Assembly: GCA_038049695.1 (NCBI GenBank)
Contig: CP142452.1
Span: forward strand, 71,615,501-71,679,500
Length of the DNA stretch: 64,000 nt
Origin: Cinnamomum chago
Lineage: Eukaryota > Streptophyta > Magnoliopsida > Laurales > Lauraceae
Direction of reading: 5' to 3'
Shown here: in pieces, positions 1 through 10,300 of the stretch
Layout: every line of letters starts with the position of its first letter
How positions within the stretch are numbered: position 1 is the stretch's first letter
Made by a program: the position numbers and the translations under genes
Notes under the pieces: generated by a model
Database searches by the model: none
Told to the model about the DNA's origin: nothing
What the model saw: only the letters and a program-made list of their open reading frames with translations

Positions 1-59
1 GAGAGCAAGCAAATCTTTCAGAAAGGCGGTTAAGGTAATGGCTGATGCTTGAATGCAGG

Positions 60-960
60 GAGAGTGCAGCGACGAGGGGAGGAAGAGAAAGAGGAGGAGG
101 AAGAAAATAAAGAAAGAAAAGAAAAGAGGGGAAGAAGAAGGTGGGGGGTAGGGCTGCCCAACCGGAAATCCGGTCTGGTTTTTGGACCGGAATCCGGTCG
201 GACCGAATTTCCGGTCCGGCTTAAATGAGTGGACCGGACCGGACCACTTATAAGTGGTCCGGTCCAAAACAGTCCGGTCTGGACCACTTAAGTGGTCCGG
301 ACCGGTTTCATTAGTTTTTTTTTTTTTTTAAGTTTTTTTTTTTTTTTTTTCATTTTCAGCCAATTTCCTGCCTCTTTTTCCAAATGTAAGAAACTAGATC
401 TTCGATTTCACTATGGTATTTGACTTGAGAATTTTTTATACTTAAAGTTTTGTATTAAAAAAATTAAAAAAAAAATTATTAATCCGGTCCGGTCCGGTCC
501 GGACCGGTTTTTAAAAGGTCCGGACCGGACCGGACCGGATATAACCGGTTTTTCAAAACCGGTCCGGTCCGGTTTTGTGCAGCCCTAGTGGGGGGTGTGC
601 TGGTGGTGTGCGCAAGTGAGATGAGTAGCTATGCAGGGTGATGTGCAGGTGGGGAGGAAGAGAAGGAGGAAGAAGAGAAAGAAAGAAAAAGAAAAGAGGA
701 GAAGAAGAAAGTGGGGGGGGGGGGGGGGCTTGCAAGTGGTGAAAGCAGGGGCCGTGAAAGGGATGATAAGAAGAAAGAAAGAAAGAAAAAGAAAAGAAGG
801 GATGAAGAAGGTGGGGGGCATGTAGGTGGTGTGTGCAGGTTAGATGGGCAGTGATGTGGGTGTGGGCAGTGGAAGGTGTGGGCAGGTGTTGTGGAGGGAG
901 ACAGGGGAGGAAGAAGAAGGGAAAGAAAGTAAAAGAAAGGAGGGGAAGAAGGGGCTCGAC
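60..960. repeat. Purine-rich imperfect minisatellite
   Basis: The stretch holds at least four imperfect copies of a GA-rich block (about 78-148, 652-728, 760-818, 895-957). Each runs from gaggaagagaaag-like sequence through gaaagaaaaagaaaag to gaagaaggtgggggg. The blocks are separated by GT-rich spacers such as ggtggtgtgcaggt. On the minus strand the tract is a long C/T run, which gives low-complexity open frames rich in Ser, Pro, Leu and Phe that I do not treat as genes. The hAT-type element at 149-587 interrupts the first block. A G run lies at about 711-728. Confidence 0.7.
149..587. mobile_element. Nonautonomous hAT-type element with CCGGTCC repeats
   Basis: The element has terminal inverted repeats: TAGGGCTGCCCAACCGG at the left, and the complement of CCGGTTTTGTGCAGCCCTA at the right. 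It is flanked by a perfect 8-bp direct repeat GTGGGGGG (141-148 and 588-595). TAGGG-like termini and an 8-bp target duplication are typical of hAT elements. The 439-bp interior has no transposase. Both ends are filled with short palindromic CCGGTCC/GGACCGG repeats around an AT-rich centre. Because the flanking DNA is itself G-rich, the 8-bp match is somewhat less decisive than in the other copies of this window. Confidence 0.75.

Positions 961-963
<3 letters not shown>

Positions 964-1002
<39 letters not shown>
964..1002. repeat. (TG)n microsatellite
   Basis: An uninterrupted TG dinucleotide run of about 18-19 units lies between the last purine block and a short GC-mixed spacer. Confidence 0.9.
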
Positions 1003-1003
<1 letters not shown>

Positions 1004-2005
1004 TGGAGGTGAGCGAGGGATGAAGTGCAGTGCAGGTGGGTGCAGTAACTGGGGGAAGAAGAATATGAGGAGGAATAAGAGAAATGAAAGAATTGAAATG
1101 AGGAGCGACGCTAGCATTGCTGCAGTCAGAGACAAGTGACGCTAGCGTCGGATGAAGGAACCCTTTTGTAAGGCCCTAAGGGGAACATTTTCGTGCGACG
1201 TCCGTATACCGGGAATTTTCTATAAAATCCTCAAAGAGAAAAAATAGAAAACCGTGAGAGAAAAATAAAAAAGAAAAACCAATTCCCCAAAATCTAAAAT
1301 AAAGAAAAAGGATATAGAAATTGGTGCACATGATAGGGCTAACTTTAAAACTTCCAACATGGACCCAATTTTGGTGGAGGGCCATGTTTAGAAATTATAA
1401 CATGTGGCCCCGCCTTTAGGAATTAGAATATGAGGTCCACTTAAAAAAAATTATTGTACATGGAGCCCATATGTATAAATCACTATCTAGGATACACTTT
1501 TAAAATCATAAACTTCTAAAACTTTCAAATCATCATAATAGATATATTAAAAAATTTAATTCAACTAAAGAAGACTCCTTTTGACTTAACTGGTTACAAG
1601 ATAGAATTCTTGTATCATTTGGATTCTTTAATATTCTATCAATAGTAGATATATTAAAATTTTAAATTCACCTAAAAACAAGGTTAATAAAAGTGGGATC
1701 TCGATGTAAATATTTAAATTTCTCTCCAATCAAAATAGAAATCGAAATTGGAGTTTCAATTTCGCAATTGAAATCAAAATTGAGCTTCAATTTTAAATTT
1801 AGTTGTGAAATCGGACTCCAATTTTGCAATCAATTTTGAAATCAGACTCTAATTTGATAATCAAATAATATACTTATAATATATAATAATAATGTGTCAG
1901 AAATCAATTTTTAACGTGCATCCAGCAGCTCTCGCCTCTCGCTACAAAAAAAATCATATATATATATATATTTTTCATGTCTAAATGAAAACCGAGAAAA
2001 CCGAG
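1003..2005. other. Intergenic, AT-rich, no gene seen
   Basis: No coding frame with recognisable protein content was found here. About 1745-1860 holds short imperfect repeats of the type aaatcgaaattggagtttcaattt. The block at about 1150-1235 (aaggaaccc ... attttcgtgcga ... ataaaatcctc) resembles the block at 63228-63350 at the other end of the window, which suggests a dispersed repeat. Confidence 0.6.
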
Positions 2006-2866
2006 TAAAACTTGAGCTCTATTTTAATTTTTTTTTCCCAATAATCTATTTTTTTAAAGGGAAAATTACGGGAAAAATCCCCATAGCACACCTGAAGTAA
2101 GGAGAGGCCCCAACATCAGTTTAGAGACGGGACGAGTCATTTGGGTGGGTTTTTGTATTTTTTTTTGTCGTTTAGCAATGTTGGCGATATCGACAATTAT
2201 ATTGTCGATATCGACAACTATGCGTAAACCCTTTAAACATCGCTCCATATCTGCAGTTCTTTGTCAAAACTTTTTCATCGACTGCAACCTATGCTGTGGT
2301 GAATTTCCTTCTCACAAAACACCGCAAAAATTACTCTCAATGGTGGTTGGATTCCATTAATAGGTTGGTACACACAATAAACATCTTCCTATATTACATC
2401 ATCTACCATAAAATGTCATAAGTTTGAATCATTTTCAGTAATGACTTCTTTCAGTTGTGGTCTGAACCCTAAATGGAGTCATTTGAAGGCTGTACAAGTT
2501 GTGTAAATGCATATTTGTATGTAGCTTTGCGTAAAGATTACCATTTGTGTAGTAAATATCATTTTCGTTTTGGGCTTGGTTAATATCACTTTCGTTTTGG
2601 GTTTTTAGGGTTTGAAAATGTTTTTTTTTTACAGGCGTTGTTTTTCTCTATTGCATTCTTTCATTAAGTGGCACTTAGTATAGTTTTTTTATTACCACAT
2701 TACATAGCTCTAATATGACTATAAACCTAATTTTATGATCAAATAAGGCCCAGCATAGGCATTTTAATAGTGGCTAATGGTTTAGAAATATACACTTGCT
2801 ATGTTTTTCAAAATGTATGTATCTTTCATATTTCTCTAAATTATGTTATTGTGATTTGACGATAGC

Positions 2867-3231
2867 ATGTCAGTTAGCGAGGTGTTGGTCATATTCCACT
2901 ATGATGGTGACTTCTAATTCGATATAATCTGTCCGGTGTACAATGGAGGAAATCAGAAGATAAGATATTTACCGACGGATATAACATATGACTCACTGGT
3001 TAACGAAGCAACTGAAGCATCTAATGAGAACTCATCAATCCAGAGATTAAGCATACAATACCTTCATCACAATGGATGGACATTTTCAATGGCAAGCATC
3101 GACGACGACAATGATTTGAAGAGAATGTTCAAAGCATCGGGGAATGATATCCATGAGATATATCTATATGTCTTCAAAGAGCCCAAGGAGAACAATGGAG
3201 GTATGTGCATTGGTTGTATTTGCAGGAATTG
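2867..3231 (+). pseudogene. MULE-type transposase N-terminal fragment (PB1-like), broken
   Basis: Reading from the ATG at 2867 gives MSVSEVLVIFHYDGDF, an in-frame TAA, then FDIICPVYNGG and a continuous frame of about 95 residues. It contains YLPTDITYDSLVNEATEASN, YLHHNGWTFSMASIDDDND and IYLYVFKEPKENNGG. This matches from memory the N-terminal beta-rich region that precedes the transposase core in plant MuDR-like proteins. No transposase core, zinc knuckle or DDE motif follows; the frame ends at 3231. It is therefore a truncated, stop-containing remnant inside the 22-bp-flanked insertion. The family call rests on pattern memory only. Confidence 0.5.
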
Positions 3232-3612
3232 ACTGCTAATGTATATGGGTTCCATGTTGGCTTGAAGATTGCAGAAACTTTTTGGTCCGATTGGTGATGT
3301 AAATAGGTTGTTCAAGGCTTGAACAGTGCAGTTCATTCTTTGGGTTGGCTGCTGATGTAAATGGACTAGTTGGATGTAAATGGGCTGCGCATAACATATT
3401 TTCAACATTGAAAAATGGATAAATGTAAATGGGCTGGTTGGTGATGTAATGTAGGAATGTGAATGGTGATATAAATGAGGTTTATCTAAATTTAGATTAA
3501 GTTGTATTCAGTTGCTCCATGTTATTTGTGCTTAAGTATTTCCTTTCACCATAAGTGCAACTTTATGTTTGGGTTCACACTTATTTTTAAACACAACCTT
3601 TCAAGCAGCTAC

Positions 3613-4010
3613 AAACTTATAAGTTTTAATTCATCCCACTGACGAAACTAGTCGATACCAACAACTTTAAGTTGTCGATATCGACAACGTTTATACAATA
3701 CAACAGCTGCTGACTTACAACTTTTAATTCATCCCACTGACGAAACTAGTCGATATCGACAACTTAAAGATGTCGATATCGACAACTTTTTTTCATTTTA
3801 GTAGCTCCTGAATTACAACTATTAATTTATCTCATTGATGAAACTAGTCGATACCGACAACTTAAAGTAGTCGATATCGACAACTTTTATCTATTGTAGT
3901 AGTTTCTGACTTACAACTTTTAATTCATACTCCTGACAAAACTAATCGATACCGACAACTTAAAATTGTCAATATCGACAACGTTTATATATTCCAACAT
4001 AAACTTTCTT
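3613..4010. repeat. Four ~97-bp tandem repeats with GTCGATATCGAC palindromes
   Basis: Four imperfect units start acttacaacttttaattcatc and continue with cgaaactagtcgata(c/t)cgacaactt, then gtcgatatcgacaac. The 12-bp perfect palindrome GTCGATATCGAC occurs at 3674-3685, 3749-3760, 3772-3783 and 3870-3881, with further one-mismatch copies. The same palindrome occurs at 2204-2215 near the other end of the insertion. The array ends about 190 bp before the SAC3B start codon, so it lies in what should be promoter or 5' UTR territory. Confidence 0.75.
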
Positions 4011-4197
4011 AAAACTTTTAATTCATCCCACATCACTTCATGAAAGCCTGTGCGGCAATGATAGCAAAAAAATAAAACTTGAGCTCTATTTTAAACTCGA
4101 AGAAGCTTATGGTCCGCAGCACCTACCCTCCATTCAGCAGCACTTCAAAACACAAGCAGAGGTTAAGCAGACGTTAGAGAGAGAGACAGATGCTTTG

Positions 4198-4379
4198 ATG
4201 GCTGGTTTCGGGAAGAACTCGGGCCCTTTTGCCTTTGGCACGGCCGCAGGACCTTCTCTCCCCCCCAGAACCCTTCCCCTTTTTGGAGCTTCCTCTTCTC
4301 AATCTCCATCTCCATCTCCATCTCCATCTCCATCTCCTCCTCCCAACAATCCCACACCACCCCACCACCAATCTCAACG
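4198..4379 (+). CDS. SAC3B: SAC3B coding exon 1 with (SP)n hexanucleotide repeat
   Basis: The exon encodes MAGFGKNSGPFAFGT, a Pro/Ser-rich stretch, and ends with HHQSQ plus two bases of an Arg codon before the donor gtaatg (phase 2). A TCTCCA hexanucleotide repeat at 4303-4338 encodes alternating Ser-Pro. Because the unit is six bases, length changes stay in frame. The phase-2 donor joins the A that opens each copy of the tandem 126-bp exon. The next coding exon is 7.6 kb downstream, with the antisense LINE between them. Confidence 0.8.
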
Positions 4380-7300
4380 GTAATGCTTGCTTTCTCTTTC
4401 CAATTGCTAAATCATCTTTTTATTCTTTATCACTGCCATTTCATCACACACTTGGATGATTCTCTGGGGTTCTCTGCTTTAGTGCTTTTCTCCAGCGTTT
4501 CATAATTTGGGCTTCCACCCACTCTGTTGATTTCGACTTCTTGCTGGGTTTATGAAGAATATATTTGATTTGTATTTTTTTGGGCTGGTTTTGTATCTGA
4601 TATGAGTTTATCCGATCTTTTTTTTTTTAGAAATTTGTATCGAGTTCTGTTTTTTGGGATTTTCATTTGTTTCGTAGATTGCGTTGTTAGGGTTGGATAT
4701 CTGGGATTTGATTTTCCACTTTAAGATTAAAGAATCCCTCAAAACTGAATCTAATGTTGCCCTGAGAGTTACCCAGTTGAAGGGATTTTAATTGGGCATG
4801 GCTGGTATAGAATCCTATTGTCCCTTCCTGAGTTTGTTTGATTTTAGTTGTGAATTACTGGTTTGGCGATCTTCAAATGACTATATAGGAACTGGATCAT
4901 ACTTCTCCTATAAACTGTTTTGAACTTTCTATGGGGCCCCTCCTTGATGCGTGCCAGTAGTGGGGATTGGGAGCTCTTAATGTTCATTAGGGTATATATA
5001 TGATATAGGCATGATTCAAGCACCATAATTTCTTTTTGAAAAAAGTGACTACATTAAAAAAAGAGAAGGAGAAGGCTATACAGTATAGGAGAGGTATACT
5101 GCTAGAAAACAAAGCCCAGACAAAAAGCTACGGACCTATCGCACCCCTAAAGAAAACAACAAAAGGAAAAAGACAATATTATAAAGGATATTGTGACGAG
5201 AAGCACCCTCCTTGGCTAGGCGCTTAGCTTCTGTGTTGGCACTTCGATCAATATGGCAGAATGAGACTTGAATGCCCTTCGCACGATCAAAAATCTCCCC
5301 AATCACACCAGCCACCTTCCAAGGTGCCTTAGCAGATCCCAAGGCCCACTGGATTGCGCATAAAGAATCCCCCTTCATTAATCACATTGTGAAGGTTCAA
5401 CTGCTTTACTTCTATTAGGCCGGTCTCAATAGGCAGTAATTCTACTACATTTGCTGAGGTGAAACCTGCCGGCCCTGAGAAGAAAAGAATGGGCTGGCCC
5501 ACATCATTCTGGATAATACCTCCCACCCCTGCCACTCCCGGGTTGCCATGGGCACTACCATCAAAGTTCAGTTTCAGACTGCTTGTAGGCGGAGGGACCC
5601 ATCTGTGAATGGCATTAGGCTTTGCCGAAGAGGAGCATGGCACTTCTATCCAATTTCTTTGAATCACATCCACCGGGAAATCTCAAAAGGGGTCAAGGGG
5701 AGAGACCCAGGAAGCTACAAGATATTTAATCTTATCCCTAAGAAGGACCTCATTGATAGCTTTGTCTTGAAAACAACGGTTATTTCTCTCCTTCTAGATC
5801 ACCCATAACATTGCCATGAATGAAGATCTCTACATAATACGGCCTCTAGAAGAACCAACTCCCAAATTCCATGCATCGAAGAGAGGAGACAAATTGGAAG
5901 GAAGAACCCCACTCACATCAAACCAACTAAAAACAGAGTTCCAAAGGAACTCAGCAACGCTACTGTCCTCGTCAGCCAAGCACATGGGACAAGCATTTAC
6001 AGTACACAACTTCCGACGTCGGAGATTATCAATGGTTAAAGTACCTCCAAGTAATGCTATCCATGAAAAGGTGAGGACCCTTGGAGGAGCTTTGAACTTC
6101 CACAACTGGACAATATTGGAAGGACCTGAATCATTCCTACTGAAAGCAGTATAACAAGAGGCAACGGAAAAATTCCATCTGTAGAGCAAGACTAAATCCT
6201 TGAATCTCTACCATCCACTGGGATGTAGACCTCCTCAATTAGAGCCAAGAACAAGCAGAATTGATCCTTTGCCACTTGAGTGAGGTTCCTTCTAAAAGTA
6301 GGTCCCCATACAAATTTATCTCCTACTTTCTCCACATAATTGTTCACCATCCTTCACCAGAGCTCTTTTGTTCTTTGTGCAATGGAAGAGGTCTGGGAAC
6401 TGGGACGCCAAAGGAGGGTCCCTAATCCAAGTATCTAACCAGAAGAGGATGCTATCTCCCTTGCCCACATGCAGATGGGTGAACGTAGAGAAAAGCTCCT
6501 GGACAGACAAGATGCCTTTCCAAATTCCTGAATGATGACGAGAATCATTGCGCACCTCCCAGCCACCTCTGGCAACACTGTATTTAGAAGAAATCAATTC
6601 CTTTTAGAGCCCAACTGAGTCATCCCCGAGTCGCCATAACCATTTGGCATGAAGAGCTTGGTTCATAGTTTTAATGGATCTAATTCCCAAGCCTCCCCCT
6701 TTTTTAGATTTGCAAACAAGATTCCATCTCACCAAATGGAATTTTTTCTTCATTTCAGATCCTCGCCACAAAAAATCCCTCTGTAATTTTTCTATATGCT
6801 TTATAATCCCGATCGGGCACTTGTGCAAGGATAAGAAGTATATTGGTAAGTTGGAGAGGACTGATTTGATAAGGGTGATACTTCCTCCAATAGATGGATA
6901 ATTATCATTCCAAAGAGCGAGTCTCTTTTCTAGCCTTTCCATCACCGGAGTCCACAAATGATTGGGTGGAGCACCAATTCAGAGAGGCAACCCCAAATAG
7001 GTTGAAGGAAGCCCACCAGCCTTGCAACGCATAAGACCCACCAAGGCGAGCAAATGACCTTCAAGCACTCTTACACCAATCAATTCACTTTTGTAGAAGT
7101 TAATCTTGAGCCCTGAGATCGCTTCAAAACACAACAGAGTTGCCTTAACATTCTTAATTTCGTCCTCATCGGCATCACAAAAGAGAAGTTTGTCATCAGC
7201 AAACTGTAAATGGCTGATTGTAGGGGCATTAGTGCCCATCCTAAATCCATTGACACCAGCTGCTGCTTCAGTCATATGACTCAAAGCCTCGCCCACAATA

Positions 7301-10300
7301 ACAAACAAGAAAGGTGAAAGAGGGTCTCCCTGGCGAAGACCTCTAGATGCCTTAAAAATACCTTTGGGAGAACCGTTTACCAAAATGGAGTAATGAGCTG
7401 ATTGAACGCATTCCATAATCCACATCCTTCATCTCTGCCTAAAACCCATGGGACACATGAGATATAGAAGGAAGTCCCAATCGACCATGTAGTAAGCCTT
7501 CTCGAGGTCCAACTTACAAATCAAGCCTGACTTTTTCTCCAGGTTTTTAGAGTGAATGCACTCATTGGCGACGAGAACCCATCCAAAATCGGTCTCTTCT
7601 TGATGAAAGCTCCTTGATTTAGGGAGATCAGATTAGGCAACACCCTCTATAGACGAGTAGCCAACACCTTTGCAAGAATCTTATAAATAGATCCGATCAA
7701 ACTAATTGGGCGAAAGTCCTTGATACATCGGCTCCAGACTTCTTAGCGATAAGCATAATGAAAGTGGCTCCTAAGTGCCTAGAGAGTTTACCTTTAGCAT
7801 GAAATTCTCTCATAAAAGCTATCAAATCTTCTTTATTATCTCCCAGAACTGTTGGAAGAATGCCAATGGAAAACCATTGGGACCAGGAGCCCTATCATCC
7901 CCCAATTCAAAAGCTTCCGTTTTAATCTCTTCTTCCAAGAATTCACTTTCCAGCAAAGAAGCAACATCGAAGCCAAGCACATTGATATGCAAATGGTCCA
8001 AAGTGGGCCGATTCCAAGAATCTTTTGAATATAAAGCCTTGAAGAATTGGATAATGTGTTCGGATATACTACTTTTATCTTCAAGGCGTCTATCCCCATC
8101 CAACAATATGACGATTTTATTTGTCCTGTTTCTGAAAGAGGCAAAACTATGGAAGAACTTGGAATTCTTGTCCCCCTCCATAATCCATTTAACTCTAAAT
8201 CTCTATCTCCATTTAACCTCCTCGCCTATCACCTTTTTTTGAAAAGAATTTTGCAAATGGAGTCTCGTAAAAGAATTACCCAATTCCTCTTTATTGTCAA
8301 TCTCTAGAATTTCTTGCAGAAGACAGTCCATAGCGTGATCCGTGCTTCGATAATAATTAGCGGCCCAATCCTTGATAAACATCTTGAGTTTCTTTAGTTT
8401 AGTCACAAGTTTGTAACCTTCCCAATCAATCACCAAAGTCTCTTTCCACCAACCTTGTATTAATTGGGGAAATGAATTCTCCCCGAGCCACTTCAGGTCA
8501 AACCGGAATGGCGACGCCCCCCACCATTCTTTCCTAGAATCTAGGAGAATCGGGCAGTGGTCAGATGTTGGTTTAGGAAAAGCTTTCTGCAGCATACTTG
8601 GGTATATATCCAACCAGTCTCCAGATAGGAGGAATCTGTCCAACCTAGACTAAATTGGGTGCTCTTGGTGGTTCGACCATGTGTAATTTGCCCCATGTAG
8701 GTGCAAGTCCTGGAGAGCGTGCAAATTAATCCAATCGGAAATTTTTTCTTCATCTCAGCCAAGACATGACAGCCTCCCATTCTGTCTTCAGGATATCTGA
8801 TTATATTGAAATCTCCTCCTAGGCACCAAACCACTTATTTCTAATGGAGTCCAATTCCCTCCAAAAGCTTTCTCTACTGCCGCTACCAGAAGGCCCATAA
8901 ATAGAAGAAATGATCCACTCCTTATTTAACTCCACATCCCTCACAACAGCTGAAACAGAATAGAGCCCAATCCAATGATCTAACACCACCCATTTTCGAG
9001 AATCCCACAATAACATAATACCCTCCGAAGAGCCCACATCATTTAACCCCACCCAATAGAAGAGTCTAGACCCAGTAATTTGCCTCACTATATTATCATC
9101 CAAAGAACTAATTTTGGTTTGATGAGAGATGCCCTTGATTGCCTAATAACCTTCTTGACTATAGTCAATAGCCCGCCAGTTTGAGCTTCCCTGACCAAGA
9201 ACATTCCAAGAGAGAATCATTTACAGACTTTGCTGTCCACCTGTGAGCGCTGTTCAGTCTTAGCCTTGCTGCTTGCCCCCTCCTGCTTACTTCCACCTTT
9301 ATTTATCATAATTAATGGTGCACCGATGACCTTGCAATTCTCTGGATCCTTTCCTCTTAGAATTATCTAGAGAGAAAATTCTTTATTTAGTTTTTGACGA
9401 AAGTCGGCAAACTCAAACAAACTCTCCCAGCCTTTGTTGCACTTACTAACAAAAGCCCCACGACCTCCCTGCAAAGCTTCAACTTCTCCGGTAGCCACTT
9501 GGAAGAGGTAGAGTTGGGATGGGGCCCCTTAATATTCGTGGAAGATACTCTGCCCACGTTATCTTGAGATTCGAAACATCGTTCGGTGCTAGGGGTTGAC
9601 AGGGACAGTCTGTCCACACCGCTAAGGAGGGGGTTGTTCCTCTCACAACATGACTTTGAGGGGGAATTGAAAGTAGAATTTCCCTCTCTTCTTTTAGTAT
9701 TTGAAACCCACCCATCGTTGGTCGTTGTGTTTGACGAGTTTGGTGAATCGTCAATCATAGCCCTTAAAGGATTAGACTCTGGGGTTGATACTATTCTCAT
9801 AGGAGTTGTCGACTTGATCACCACTGACAGAGAGCTTTGCGTCTTGTCGGCAAGCTTTAGGGAACTAGTTTGTGTGGCTCTTGAAGTAGCCATGTCTCCG
9901 TAATCCATGGAGAAATCTGTGATAGGGAAGGGATCGATCTCCGACCCTCTAGAGGACGTCGATTGCAGAAAGGGCCACAATCTTAGACGAGCTGGAAGAA
10001 TCTCTTGCTCTTCTCCACTGTCGATTACAAGAGAGGGCCAGGATGCCCTAAAAGTTCTCTTCACAGACTGTCGAAGATGACATATTATGGGGGAGACAGT
10101 AGCTTTCGACTTTAAGTCGAGGTTTAAAAGGGTCTCTTGTGGACCTTCTTTATATAATAATTCCTAGGCCTCTACTGCCACTGGCTCGTCATGTTGAGGT
10201 TCATTAAAGTGGATGTGGATCCGGCCCATACTATCTAAATGAAGTGCGGCATCGTCAGTTTTGAAATTCAAATTTGGACGTCTGATGTCATTATCTTCAA

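Larger units (their letters stand above)
2006..4094. mobile_element. 2-kb insertion flanked by a 22-bp direct repeat, just upstream of SAC3B
   Basis: An identical 22-bp sequence (starting TAAAACTTGAGCTC) lies at 2006-2027 and at 4073-4094. Between them sit 2,045 bp that begin with a T run (T9) and end with seven A residues directly before the second repeat. The interior holds a broken MULE-type ORF (2867-3231), two GATATCGAC palindromes near 2185-2215 and a tandem array of the same palindrome at 3613-4010. The long direct repeat plus terminal A run resembles LINE-mediated retroposition, while the ORF and a possible terminal motif near 2059 (gggaaaattacggg) point to a MULE. The mechanism is therefore unresolved. 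The right edge is 103 bp before the SAC3B start codon. Confidence 0.6.

Noticed and set aside
629-1135. 168-codon minus-strand ORF rich in Ser, Pro, Leu and His-Thr repeats
   Set aside because: It is a translation of the purine-rich minisatellite and the (TG)n run, so it is low complexity with no gene features.
5030-5045. Target-site duplication for the antisense full-length LINE
   Set aside because: Sequence after the A-rich tail (attatggtgcttgaatc on the minus strand) has no match near 11525-11800, so no duplication is claimed.
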